Assembly: GCA_938045805.1 (NCBI GenBank)
Contig: CALIBL010000048.1
Coordinates: 30,304-94,303 of the forward strand
Direction: 5' to 3'
DNA: 64,000 nucleotides
From: an uncultured Rubripirellula sp.
GTDB taxonomy: Bacteria > Planctomycetota > Planctomycetia > Pirellulales > Pirellulaceae
The translations under genes and the position numbers were made by a program. The notes below the pieces were generated by a model. The model ran no database searches. It had not been told where the DNA came from and saw only the letters and a list, made by a program, of their open reading frames with translations. This document shows, piece after piece, positions 29,230-38,639 of the stretch. How positions within the stretch are numbered: position 1 is the first letter of the stretch; each line of letters starts with the position of its first letter.

Positions 29230-29595
29230 TGCTGCAATCTTTGGAATCATCTGATTTGCAACCCAACGATTGCAACCACATCGCCATCAAGCAACCTTGC
29301 CACCCAGTGGATGTGTCAAAATCGTCACAGCCGAAAAGTTTTCCTGCACGCGTGCTCAGCTTCAGCTGGGGAAGAAGCTACCGGCGGGGTGATTCGGCAG
29401 AAACCTGCACTCCGACTTGTCAAACGTCCTTCGCACGTGGCGTTCAGGCAGATATCATGTCGGCAATTATTCAGTCATTGCGTGGGTAACTCGCCCAGAG
29501 ACTCAACACCTGAGCTTGGATCCAGTAACCCAACCATGACCGTAGCACGCCCGCTACCTTGTTCCAACACATCATCACGTGACAACGATTAACCG
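29230..29595. other. Intergenic region upstream of ilvE-like gene
   Basis: 366 bp. TTGCAACC occurs twice as a direct repeat (29256-29263 and 29270-29277), and AGCTTC pairs with GAAGCT further on. An 86-codon frame is open here but shows no recognisable protein. A leader for the aminotransferase gene is possible. Confidence 0.4.
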
Positions 29596-30453
29596 ATGAC
29601 GCAGCAGATCTATATCAACGGGGAATACTTTTCCAAGGAAGACGCGAAGATCAGTGTCTATGATCACGGTCTCCTCTATGGAGATGGTATCTTTGAGGGC
29701 ATGCGCATTTACGGCGGTAAGGTTTTTCGCCTCCGAGAACATCTCCTGCGACTTTGGGAATCCGCCGCAGCGATCTCCTTGCCCATACCGCTGGATCTTG
29801 ATCACCTTACCGCTGACGTCAACGAAGCGGTACGGAAGAACGGATTAGAAGAGGGATACATCCGACTGATTGTGACACGTGGTGCCGGCGCGCTTGGGTT
29901 AGATCCATTTCGTTGCAGCAACCCTCAAGTGATCATCATCGTCGACAAGATTACTCTGTACCCCGCCGAGCTCTATGAGAATGGCTTGGAGTTGGTGACC
30001 GCGTCCACGATTCGGAACCACCCAGCCGCACTCAGCCCCCGCATCAAGTCACTAAACTACCTCAATAACGTCCTTGCCAAAATGGAAGGTCTGAAGGCAG
30101 GATGCAAAGAAGCTTTGATGCTCAATCATCAGGGAATGGTCGCAGAATGCACGGGCGACAACGTCTTCATCGTGAAAGCCAACAAGCTCATCACGCCGCC
30201 CAAGGAAGCAGGAATTCTCGAGGGTATCACTCGTAACGCAGTATTAGAACTTGCAAAGAAAGCTGGAATTGAAACTGCAGAGGAACCACTCACACGCCAC
30301 GATCTCTACGTTGCTGACGAATGCTTCCTGACTGGTAGTGCAGCGGAAGTCATCCCAGTGGTCATTCTCGATGGGCGATCGATTGGTGACGGAACCCCGG
30401 GACCAATAACCAAGCAACTTAACGACGCATTTCGCGCGCTGGTCAGACAGTAA
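29596..30453 (+). CDS. ilvE: Branched-chain amino-acid aminotransferase (class IV)
   Basis: PLP-dependent aminotransferase of the class IV fold, 285 aa, acting in the last step of valine, leucine and isoleucine synthesis or the first of their breakdown. Visible signatures are SVYDHGLLYGDGIFEG, the PLP lysine region RIKSLNYLNNVLAK, and ECTGDNVFIVK followed by GITRNAVLELAKKAGIE and EVIPVVILDGRSIG. D-amino-acid aminotransferases share this fold, but the length and motif set fit IlvE best. ATG 29596 lacks a strong ribosome site. The alcohol dehydrogenase follows 54 bp downstream. Confidence 0.92.
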   Translation: MTQQIYINGEYFSKEDAKISVYDHGLLYGDGIFEGMRIYGGKVFRLREHLLRLWESAAAISLPIPLDLDHLTADVNEAVRKNGLEEGYIRLIVTRGAGALGLDPFRCSNPQVIIIVDKITLYPAELYENGLELVTASTIRNHPAALSPRIKSLNYLNNVLAKMEGLKAGCKEALMLNHQGMVAECTGDNVFIVKANKLITPPKEAGILEGITRNAVLELAKKAGIETAEEPLTRHDLYVADECFLTGSAAEVIPVVILDGRSIGDGTPGPITKQLNDAFRALVRQ

Positions 30454-30507
30454 CGCCACTAACCGCGTACCGACTAGCATCACAGACGCCAACAAAGCAA
30501 ATTCATC

Positions 30508-31554
30508 ATGAAAGCTGTCTGCTTCTCGGGCGTCATGAAGGTCGAAACCTGCCAACTCCCGGACCCGCAACTCGAAACCCCTTCCGATGCAATCATCCGC
30601 ATCACCACCGCAGGGTTATGCGGAAGTGATCTGCATCCGTACTACGGCCGTGAGAAAGGAATCGACCTTGGCACCGTGATGGGACATGAATTTGTCGGTG
30701 AAGTGATCGCAGTGGGAGCCGAGGTCAGCAACTACCAAGTTGGCGATCGAGTTTGCGCTCCGTTCACCACTAACTGCGGAAACTGCCCAGCTTGTCAAAG
30801 TGGTCTCACAGCACGTTGCACCGGCGGCGGACAACTCTTCGGCTGGCGTGAGGGGGGCATTGGCCTTCACGGTGGACAAGCGGAACGAGTCCGAGTTCCC
30901 TTGGCCGACGCGACGCTGATGCGAATCCCGGACGGCTTAACTGACGACGTCGCTATCTTGCTTGGCGACAACCTAACAACCGCTTATTTCGCCACGGACT
31001 TAGCCGCGGTTTCCCCAGATCAGACCGTTGCAGTCATCGGATGCGGTACCGTGGGACTTCTGGCGATTCAGTGGTGCCTCTCCCGTGGTGCAAAGACGGT
31101 GTTTGCTTTGGAGCCGAACCCGCATCGACGTGAAATGGCCGCGCACCTTGGCGCCTTGACCGCTTCGACTCATCAACAGCTTTGTTCGCTGATGAGGCAA
31201 CACACCACTAACCTCGGAGTCGATTCGGTTCTCGAATTTGTCGGTTTACCAGACGCCCAACGAACCGCTTACGAAGTATTGCGTCCTGGCGGAACACTTG
31301 CCACCATCGGTTGCCACTGTACTCCAAACTTTACCTTTTCTCCCGCAGACGCGTACGATAAAAATCTTACTTACCGTACCGGTCGTTGCCCGGCGAGGTT
31401 TTACATGGAGAGCGTCCATCGCGAGAGCGTGGAACGAGACCTAGATCTCTCCTGGTGCGTGACCCACCGGTTTACCATCGATCAAGGACAGCATGCTTAC
31501 GACATCTTTGCAAATCGCCAAGATGGGTGCATCAAAGCCGTGTTCACACTCTGA
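30508..31554 (+). CDS. Zinc-dependent alcohol dehydrogenase (MDR family)
   Basis: Medium-chain NAD(P)-dependent dehydrogenase, 348 aa. Catalytic zinc ligands are the Cys in LCGSDLHPYYG and the His-Glu of MGHEFVGEV; the structural zinc is held by CGNCPACQSGLTARC. The Rossmann motif GCGTVGLLAIQW precedes the cofactor-binding acid in FALEPNPHRR. The substrate cannot be fixed: sorbitol/threonine-type and primary-alcohol-type enzymes share these motifs. Start ATG 30508. The gene lies 54 bp behind ilvE on the same strand. Confidence 0.9.
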   Translation: MKAVCFSGVMKVETCQLPDPQLETPSDAIIRITTAGLCGSDLHPYYGREKGIDLGTVMGHEFVGEVIAVGAEVSNYQVGDRVCAPFTTNCGNCPACQSGLTARCTGGGQLFGWREGGIGLHGGQAERVRVPLADATLMRIPDGLTDDVAILLGDNLTTAYFATDLAAVSPDQTVAVIGCGTVGLLAIQWCLSRGAKTVFALEPNPHRREMAAHLGALTASTHQQLCSLMRQHTTNLGVDSVLEFVGLPDAQRTAYEVLRPGGTLATIGCHCTPNFTFSPADAYDKNLTYRTGRCPARFYMESVHRESVERDLDLSWCVTHRFTIDQGQHAYDIFANRQDGCIKAVFTL

Positions 31555-31637
31555 GTGATCAATCAGTCTGGCTGGTACTCGCCACTTACACCCACGCACT
31601 AATGAGACAGAATCGCTACAAATCGAGATCCGTCTGA

Positions 31638-33170
31638 TCACTGCCTTCGCCAATCACTTGGAATGGTGTCACTGGCCCATGAGGGTGTGCCGAACCAGTC
31701 GTGCATCTCTTTCAAGAACGGCGCAACGATTTCAGGCCTCTCTTTGATGTGGCCACGATCCCCAGACTCAACCATCCAAACCTCAAGAGCATCACGAAGA
31801 CGCGAGAGAGCTCGCTGGTGTTCGGGATCATCTGAACTCGCCAAATCGTTTATTTCATGCGGGTCTGCCTGATGGTCAAATAGCATCTCAGCAGGAAAAG
31901 GTTGCATTAGCCAAAGTGGAGCACCTCGAAGCTTTCCTTCCGCCTTAAGTTCACGCATCAACGGTTTAACTAGGAAGCACTTTTCTTTATAGCGATTGAG
32001 GGTCTCAAATCCGGCCCCCGGTGTGAAGTTACGTACATAGTGATAACGTTCATCGTGCACGGATCGCATCGTCACTTCCGTCTCATCAATACGATCCCGC
32101 GCCGCAAACGCATACCGTCTCGCTGGATCGCTCTGCTCGCCCAGAAAGTTTCGACTCTGCATCCCCATCGGCCGAGCAACTCCAGCGAAAGCGAGAGTCG
32201 TTGCCGTCAGGTCCAAAAGACTCACGATCCGATTGCTGACGACGCCACCTTTCTGTTCACTGGTAAGTCTCGGTAAAGATTTTGCATCGCGAACCACAAG
32301 TGGAACACGTAGGCCCTGATCGAAAGGCCAATGGATTCCCCTTGCCGTCAATCGACCATTGTCTCCGAAGAAAACCACGATCGTTCTGTCATCAACACCG
32401 TCCTCTTTGAGCCTCGCAAGGATCTGCCCGACCCGCACATCCGCCCCACTAACTGAGTTCAGATACCGTGCCCATTCCTGACGCACCACAGGATGGTCAG
32501 GGTAATAAGGCGGAGGCGTCACATTCTCTTCGGTCGCGATCTGCGGGTGCCACTCTTCACCAACCCATGGCACACGTTTTTTTTCGGCACTCTTGCGATC
32601 ATAAATATCGTATTCAGCCTCTGGCAAATTGATCTGAGCAAAGAAAGGTTCTTTGCCCAGAAGATCCTCCCAACGGCTCGTGTCATACAACTCGCCCTCG
32701 TTCACAAAGTTCAAATCTAATTTACCAGTCCCAATGCGTTCCTGACCAAGATGAGTAATGTTGGCCGTGAAGTAGCCCGCGTCTCTCAAACGGTGAGTAA
32801 TCGGACGCACGCCTTGTGGCAACCGAAAATCATCGTCCCGATGCGAACGCATATGGTGCGTGTCGGTCGTTGTTTGATACATCCCCAGCATGAAACAGGA
32901 ACGACTTGGGGCACACACCGGCGAAGTAGCAAAAGCGTTGACGAAGCGAATGCCGGACTTAGCGAGTCCATCGACATGAGGCGTTTGAACATGGTTCTGC
33001 CCGTAACAGCCAAAATCATTCGAAAAATTTTCACCCACAATCCAAACAATGTTTGGCTGCTCTGGCGACTGCGACAAGCCTGGTTCTGAGTGCCCAATGA
33101 CGACCGCTGAAAAGATCATCAACGGTGTTAAAAACCTGGCAACGCCTGTGCTGTGAGTTGTTCGCAACAT
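31638..33170 (-). CDS. Secreted sulfatase (FGly type)
   Basis: Predicted exported sulfatase, 510 aa, with signal peptide at about residues 1-36. The modification motif SPVCAPSRSCF supplies the Cys converted to formylglycine, and GHTHLGQERIG-like and FFGDNGRLT segments (the latter with the late metal-binding Asp-Asn pair) complete the active site. The N-terminal strand reads NIVWIVGENFSNDFGCYG: where most sulfatases have two Asp (as in SDD), this one has Glu-Asn, so metal binding may differ. Start ATG 33170 has CCGAGGGTTTC upstream; a longer frame from 33302 is less likely. The target is probably a sulfated polysaccharide. Divergent from the DUF1549 gene. Confidence 0.88.
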   Translation of the reverse strand: MLRTTHSTGVARFLTPLMIFSAVVIGHSEPGLSQSPEQPNIVWIVGENFSNDFGCYGQNHVQTPHVDGLAKSGIRFVNAFATSPVCAPSRSCFMLGMYQTTTDTHHMRSHRDDDFRLPQGVRPITHRLRDAGYFTANITHLGQERIGTGKLDLNFVNEGELYDTSRWEDLLGKEPFFAQINLPEAEYDIYDRKSAEKKRVPWVGEEWHPQIATEENVTPPPYYPDHPVVRQEWARYLNSVSGADVRVGQILARLKEDGVDDRTIVVFFGDNGRLTARGIHWPFDQGLRVPLVVRDAKSLPRLTSEQKGGVVSNRIVSLLDLTATTLAFAGVARPMGMQSRNFLGEQSDPARRYAFAARDRIDETEVTMRSVHDERYHYVRNFTPGAGFETLNRYKEKCFLVKPLMRELKAEGKLRGAPLWLMQPFPAEMLFDHQADPHEINDLASSDDPEHQRALSRLRDALEVWMVESGDRGHIKERPEIVAPFLKEMHDWFGTPSWASDTIPSDWRRQ

Positions 33171-33397
33171 GAAACCCTCGGAAACAAAACGCACAACTCC
33201 CAAAGCGCAAACGCAGTACGCCAAAAGCAATCGAGCGTCAAATCGGATGAAAGCTCCCAGTTTAATCGATTTCATTAGGTCGCGAAGAAGCAGAGAACCC
33301 AAGTTTTGCCCTCGTACTGGCTCTGAAAAGAGACAAAAACACTTCGGTAGTGAAATTTATTAAACAGTTCGGTAGAGGAACAACTTGCGTTTGCGGA

Positions 33398-33403
33398 TAT
33401 AAT
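33398..33403 (+). promoter_or_regulatory. Candidate -10 box
   Basis: A perfect TATAAT lies 195 bp upstream of the DUF1549/DUF1553 start. No good -35 hexamer is found 17 bases before it, so the assignment is weak. Confidence 0.25.
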
Positions 33404-33573
33404 GGCGAGTTAGTGAAGATGCGGAACCTTGAGCCAAGCGCACAGAGACTCGACAATTTAAACAGTCTGACTCGTGAAGTGGTTTATATCACCTCAGGTT
33501 CATAAAGTGACAGCGAGGCACTAAACCGCCCTTCATTCCCCACCCCACTGCGAACTCGAGTCGCCCCACCACT

Positions 33574-33587
33574 GCAGGGAAACCTGC
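33574..33587 (+). promoter_or_regulatory. GNRA-loop hairpin before start codon
   Basis: GCAGG-GAAA-CCTGC forms a five-pair stem with a GAAA tetraloop ten bases upstream of the ATG at 33598. The loop includes the only purine-rich ribosome-site-like stretch, so it could control translation. Confidence 0.35.
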
Positions 33588-33597
33588 CATTTCAAAA

Positions 33598-36500
33598 ATG
33601 AAGATGCACTTGCAGTCAGTGATTTCAGCCTCATTTTTTCTTCTCGTCTCACTGCTCGGACTATCGAAAGTGTGGTCGGACGAGGCACCGATTTCGCCGG
33701 AGCAAGAAAAGCACTTCGAATCGGTCATTCGTCCTATCTTGGTGGAGCACTGCATTGAGTGTCACGGAGCGGATGAACAGGAAGGTGAATTCAGACTCGA
33801 TCGACGCGATGCGTTTTTCCGTGGCGGAGGGTCCGGACCGGTTATCAATTCTGATCGCCCTCTCGACAGTCGACTCATCCGGTCCATCGAGTACATGGAC
33901 AGTTCACTGCAGATGCCGCCCGACGGAAAACTTCCTGACGCAACGATTGAGATTCTGCGCAGCTGGATACAGACGGGGGCAGCCTGGCCTGCCGATCAAG
34001 CCCAATCTGATCTTCAACCCGTTGAAATGTCACCCGAAGCATTAATTGCCAAACATTCCACGGAACATTGGTCGTACCAACCCCTACGTTCTGCCGAACC
34101 ACCTTCCGCGGTGTCATTCCCGACCATTGCCCCCGACTCTTACTCATCAGTTGAACAAGAACAGCCAATCGATCGCTGGGTCGGAAATCAATTACTCAGG
34201 GCTGGCTTGGAGGCAAATGAACGGGCTGATCGCCGCACTTTGATCCAGCGAGCGTATTTCAATCTAATCGGCCTTCCCCCCACATTCGACCAGGTTGAAG
34301 CCTTTCTCGCAGACACATCACCCGAAGCGTTTGAGAGGCTGATTGATCAACTTCTAGACAACCCTCACTACGGTGAACGATGGGCTAGGCACTGGCTTGA
34401 TATCGCTAGGTACGGGGACACCACCGGATACATCGCAGGAAGTGCCGAAACTCGGTACCCCTACGCGTTCACCTTTCGGGACTACGTGATTGATGCGTTC
34501 AATTCAGACAAACCCTACGATCAATTCATCATTGAGCAGATTGCAGCGGACCATCTGAACCTTGAGGGGAGTCAGAAGAAGAACCTAGCCGCCATGGGTT
34601 TCCTTACAGTTGGCCGGCGTTTCATGAACCGACAGGTTGACATCATCGACGACCAAATCGACGTTGTCAGCCGAGGTTTTCTTGGACTGAGTGTTGCGTG
34701 CGCACGGTGTCATGACCACAAGTATGATGCCATCCCGACCGCTGACTATTATTCGCTGTACGGCGTCCTCGCAAGCTCCGAAGCACCGCCTGAGCTACCG
34801 CTGATTGCCGAATCCAACGACTCGCCGGAGTACCAAGCTTTTCTCGAGGCTAAGGCGGCGAAGCAAAAGGAAGTTGATCAATGGCTCGAAGAGAGAAGAA
34901 GTAAGACAGAGAAGGAACTGCAAGAACGCATCTCTGATTATCTCGTCTACCTCGCCAAATCCTTGCCGCAGTATTCAGCAGGAGAGAAGGTTCCAATGCA
35001 AGGTGAACGTGGTCCACTTCGACGGGCCGCAATACGACGCTGGCAACAATACCTTACCCAGCCCAATCAATCCCCCGAGGCAATTTGGCATGTCTTACGT
35101 CACCTCGGCACTGTCCCCAAAGAAGAATTCTCATCGAAATTAGAATCGTTCCTCCACTCAACTGAAACCGAAGGCAAAGAAGAGCCTGCTGCCGATTCAC
35201 CTGAGGCAATGACCGTCAAACTGCCACCGGCCCTGCTTGATCGACTAGCCGATGCCAAGCCATCGACATTCCCGGACGCTTCCAAGATCATCGGCACCTA
35301 TCTCGAAACCGTTTTAAAGCAAACACCCCAGCAGAACCAAACACCCGAACCAAACCAAACAGATGAGACTGCCTCGTCGAACACTACTTACACGGACGCT
35401 TCGATTCGAGAGATTCTACTCAGCGGTCGCACTCCCGCGACACTCGATACGCAACAGGCGATTGCACATTTGGATCAGGGTGAACGCAATCGCTACAACC
35501 AACTCAACAACGCCGTCAACGGGGTCGCTATCACCCATCCCGGCGCACCACCGCGAGCGATGATCCTGCAAGATCGGGCTCAGCCGGTGGAACCGGTAAT
35601 CTTCAAACGTGGTGTACCTGGCAATCGAGGTGATCGGGTTCCACGTCGATTCTTACAGATTCTTGAAATGGTTGATCAAGGAGAACCATTCAAAAACGGA
35701 AGTGGACGACTCGAACTAGCCAAGGCCATTGCCAGCCCAAAGAATCCGCTTACCGCTCGCGTGCTTGTGAACCGCATCTGGCAGCACCAATTCGGAGAAG
35801 GTTTAGTTCGCTCTCCGAGTGATTTTGGCATCCGTGGTGAAACCCCGACACATCCTGAACTACTTGACTACCTTGCCAAGCGATTCATGGATGGTGGATG
35901 GTCCATCAAGAAATTGCAAAAAGAGATCATGCTTTCAAAGACTTGGCAACAGTCATCTCGGATGCGGACCGATGCATTTGAAGCGGATCCCGAGAATCGC
36001 ATGCTTTGGCGCATGCCTCGAAGGCGACTGGAATTCGAGCCGCTTCGAGATCGACTTCTCGTCGCGTCCAATCAGCTAGACGAGAAGATCGGCGGGCGCT
36101 CGGTAAAGATTCATGAAGATGCCAACCGTCGAGCAATCTACGCCTACATTGACCGAGAGGATCTACCCGGTCTACTAGCGAACTTTGACCTGCCAAGCCC
36201 AGATGCTAGCCGCGCGCAACGAAGTGAGACGACGGTGCCGCAGCAGGCGCTCTATCTGATGAACTCGCCGTTCGTTTTACAGCGTGCCAAAACCCTTGCT
36301 GCTGAGTCCCAAGCCCGTTCATCGCCGTTTCCTGCTAACGAAATTGCAACGCAACGTGTTCGATTCATGTATCGCCAAGCGTTAAGCCGCAACCCAGATC
36401 CCGATGAACTCGCGATGGCACTGGAATTCACGAATTCCGAAAATCTGGAAGCGTTCCGAGAAGAACTGAAACATCAAGCGGCCGACGATCCTCCGCCGGT

Positions 36501-37107
36501 TTGGACCTATGGTTACGGTGGCTGGGTCGACGGTGGACTATCCTTCGAATCGTTCCGCTTTTTCAACGGCACCTCTTGGCAGTTCTCAGATGAGCTCCCG
36601 CATCCCAAATATCAGTACCTGCATCTAACCGCCTCGGGTGGCCACACCGGTTCCGCCCAGAGCCTCAGCCCGATTCGCTGCTGGACGGCACCGAGCGGTG
36701 GTACCTATCGGATCAGCGGCAAACTAAATCACCCAGCTGAACAGGGCGACGGCGTCACAGCACTTTTGGTGCATTCCCAAAAAGGCCTTGTCGCTCAGTG
36801 GACAGCACATCACAAAGAAACCCCGACGATGGTGGAAGCATTGCAAATCGAACGTGGTGAAAGGCTGTACCTAATTGTTCACTTAAATGAAAACACGGGT
36901 TGGGACAGCTTCCACTGGCCGGCTTCAATCGAATTAATTAGTCCAGAGGCGGAATCTGAGCCGCTGAAAAGACAATGGGACACGGCAGCAGACTTCGCCG
37001 CAAGCTCGTCGCAGCAGCAGGACTCGCAGACACAATCCACCTTGGATGCATGGACACAGCTCGCTCAAGCACTGTTGCTCAGCAACGAGTTTGCGTTCGT
37101 CGACTAA
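33598..37107 (+). CDS. PSCyt1-DUF1549-DUF1553 surface protein
   Basis: Planctomycete-specific envelope protein, 1169 aa. A signal peptide (about 1-28) is followed by the PSCyt1 region with CIECHG near residue 52, a cytochrome-c-like heme motif. DUF1549 (about 185-400) contains RADRRTLIQRAYFNLIGLPPT, HYGERWARHWLDIARYGDT and a second heme-like CARCHDHKYDAI. DUF1553 (about 690-960) contains NPLTARVLVNRIWQHQFGEGLV, AWRMPRRRLEFE-like WRMPRRRLEFE, and TTVPQQALYLMNSPFV. A Gln/Pro/Thr-rich linker (about 575-600) sits between them, and an unassigned C-terminal domain with aromatic-rich strands follows. Function is uncharacterised in the family; the DUF1501 gene 57 bp downstream is its usual partner. 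Confidence 0.92.
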   Translation: MKMHLQSVISASFFLLVSLLGLSKVWSDEAPISPEQEKHFESVIRPILVEHCIECHGADEQEGEFRLDRRDAFFRGGGSGPVINSDRPLDSRLIRSIEYMDSSLQMPPDGKLPDATIEILRSWIQTGAAWPADQAQSDLQPVEMSPEALIAKHSTEHWSYQPLRSAEPPSAVSFPTIAPDSYSSVEQEQPIDRWVGNQLLRAGLEANERADRRTLIQRAYFNLIGLPPTFDQVEAFLADTSPEAFERLIDQLLDNPHYGERWARHWLDIARYGDTTGYIAGSAETRYPYAFTFRDYVIDAFNSDKPYDQFIIEQIAADHLNLEGSQKKNLAAMGFLTVGRRFMNRQVDIIDDQIDVVSRGFLGLSVACARCHDHKYDAIPTADYYSLYGVLASSEAPPELPLIAESNDSPEYQAFLEAKAAKQKEVDQWLEERRSKTEKELQERISDYLVYLAKSLPQYSAGEKVPMQGERGPLRRAAIRRWQQYLTQPNQSPEAIWHVLRHLGTVPKEEFSSKLESFLHSTETEGKEEPAADSPEAMTVKLPPALLDRLADAKPSTFPDASKIIGTYLETVLKQTPQQNQTPEPNQTDETASSNTTYTDASIREILLSGRTPATLDTQQAIAHLDQGERNRYNQLNNAVNGVAITHPGAPPRAMILQDRAQPVEPVIFKRGVPGNRGDRVPRRFLQILEMVDQGEPFKNGSGRLELAKAIASPKNPLTARVLVNRIWQHQFGEGLVRSPSDFGIRGETPTHPELLDYLAKRFMDGGWSIKKLQKEIMLSKTWQQSSRMRTDAFEADPENRMLWRMPRRRLEFEPLRDRLLVASNQLDEKIGGRSVKIHEDANRRAIYAYIDREDLPGLLANFDLPSPDASRAQRSETTVPQQALYLMNSPFVLQRAKTLAAESQARSSPFPANEIATQRVRFMYRQALSRNPDPDELAMALEFTNSENLEAFREELKHQAADDPPPVWTYGYGGWVDGGLSFESFRFFNGTSWQFSDELPHPKYQYLHLTASGGHTGSAQSLSPIRCWTAPSGGTYRISGKLNHPAEQGDGVTALLVHSQKGLVAQWTAHHKETPTMVEALQIERGERLYLIVHLNENTGWDSFHWPASIELISPEAESEPLKRQWDTAADFAASSSQQQDSQTQSTLDAWTQLAQALLLSNEFAFVD

Positions 37108-37164
37108 CGAGAAACACAAAAGACACAACCAATTCAATCAATTGACTAGCCATTGGGCCACCGG

Positions 37165-38598
37165 ATGAGCAGAAAGAATATGGCAGCTTTCAACCCACCC
37201 TCAACTCGCCGTGAGTTTCTCAGGCGTAGCGGCATCGGTATGGGAACCCTCGGTCTTGCTGGAGTGATGTCCGATGACCTCCACGCGGCCAATACCAATC
37301 CTATGGCCCCAAAGGCTCCTCAATACCCGGGCAAAGCCAAAGCCGTCATACACTTTTTCCTCAACGGTGGACCATCGCAGGTCGACACCTTCGACCCGAA
37401 GCCGAAACTCAAGGAGTACCACGGTAAGTCAATCCCGCTCGATTTAAGAACAGAGCGTGAAACGGGAGCAGCGTACCAGTCACCCTTTGAGTTCAAACGC
37501 TATGGTCAGAGCGGCATTGAAGTCAGTGAGTTGTTCTCGCACGTAGGCGAAATGATCGATGACGTTTGCGTCGTGCGATCCATGCACGCCAACGTTCCCA
37601 ACCACGAGCCATCTCTGATGCTAATGAATTGCGGACAAAGTCAATTCGTCAGGCCGGCGGTGGGCTCATGGATCACCTACGGACTCGGCAGCGAGAACCA
37701 GAACCTACCCGGCTTCATCGCCATGTGTCCAAGCGGATATCCAATCAAAGGTGCGGAAAATTGGCAGTCTGGATTTCTACCCGGTGCCTACCAAGGTACG
37801 TACATCGACAGCAGGCACCAAGACATCGAAAAGCTGATCGCGAACATCAAGAACGCCTCAGGACTAGGGCGTGGTGAGCAGCGACGCCAACTCGATTTAT
37901 TGAACTCGATTAACCAGAAGCATCTGGAGACTCGAGAGGGTGACGCGGCTCTTGAGTCGCGTGTGCAAAGCTTTGAATTGGCCTACCGAATGCAGATGGA
38001 AGCAACCGATGCATTCGATATCAATCGCGAGCCTAAACACGTCCGAGAAATGTACGGTGATTCGGTCCAAGCGAGGCAGATCCTGATCGCCAGACGTCTC
38101 ATTGAGCGGGGCGTTAGATACGTTCAACTCTGGCATGGCGCCGGGCAGCCATGGGATAGCCACGACAAAATCGCTGAAAACCATCGTCGTCTCGCTGGCG
38201 AATGTTCGCAAGCGATGGGCGCCCTCCTGAAGGACCTCAAGCAGCGTTCCTTGCTTGATGAGACACTCGTTATCTGGGGTGGTGAATTTGGGAGAACACC
38301 AACCGTGGAACTTCCAAAACCCGGTGCCAACGCCGGTACCAACAGCGGCCGAGATCACAATCATCATGGCTTTACCATGTGGTTAGCCGGTGGTGGTGTC
38401 AAGGGTGGTCACGTTCATGGGGCAACCGACGAGTTCGGTTTTCAAGCCGTCGAAAACCGCGTCCACGTTCATGACCTTCATGCAACGATGTTACACCTAC
38501 TCGGTTTCGATCATGAGCAATTGACTTACCGTTACGCGGGACGTGATTTCCGCCTCACCGATGTGCATGGCAAGGTGGTTCACGACATCATCGCTTGA
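37165..38598 (+). CDS. DUF1501 Tat-exported protein
   Basis: Secreted DUF1501 protein, 477 aa, alkaline-phosphatase/sulfatase-like fold by family knowledge. The Tat signal STRREFLRRSGIGMGTLGLAG starts near residue 17. Typical stretches are FFLNGGPSQVDTFDPKP, SMHANVPNHEPSLMLMN and IWGGEFGRTPTVE with RDHNHHGFTMWLAGGGVKGG. Starts at ATG 37165 or 37180 are both possible, the latter with AGAAAGAAT upstream; I kept 37165. It is the usual downstream partner of DUF1549/DUF1553 proteins, probably cotranscribed (57 bp). Enzymatic activity has not been established for the family. Confidence 0.92.
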   Translation: MSRKNMAAFNPPSTRREFLRRSGIGMGTLGLAGVMSDDLHAANTNPMAPKAPQYPGKAKAVIHFFLNGGPSQVDTFDPKPKLKEYHGKSIPLDLRTERETGAAYQSPFEFKRYGQSGIEVSELFSHVGEMIDDVCVVRSMHANVPNHEPSLMLMNCGQSQFVRPAVGSWITYGLGSENQNLPGFIAMCPSGYPIKGAENWQSGFLPGAYQGTYIDSRHQDIEKLIANIKNASGLGRGEQRRQLDLLNSINQKHLETREGDAALESRVQSFELAYRMQMEATDAFDINREPKHVREMYGDSVQARQILIARRLIERGVRYVQLWHGAGQPWDSHDKIAENHRRLAGECSQAMGALLKDLKQRSLLDETLVIWGGEFGRTPTVELPKPGANAGTNSGRDHNHHGFTMWLAGGGVKGGHVHGATDEFGFQAVENRVHVHDLHATMLHLLGFDHEQLTYRYAGRDFRLTDVHGKVVHDIIA

Positions 38599-38639
38599 TG
38601 ATCGCTTCTGAAACCAAACAAAATCAATCATCGCAACCG

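Larger units (their letters stand above)
33171..33597. other. Divergent intergenic region, sulfatase / DUF1549 gene
   Basis: 427 bp carrying both promoters. A TATAAT at 33398-33403 and a small GNRA-type hairpin at 33574-33587 are described separately. No RNA gene or repeat seen. Confidence 0.5.

Noticed and set aside
29229..29489. 86-codon frame between fabI and ilvE
   Set aside because: Overlaps the fabI stop and has random-like composition.
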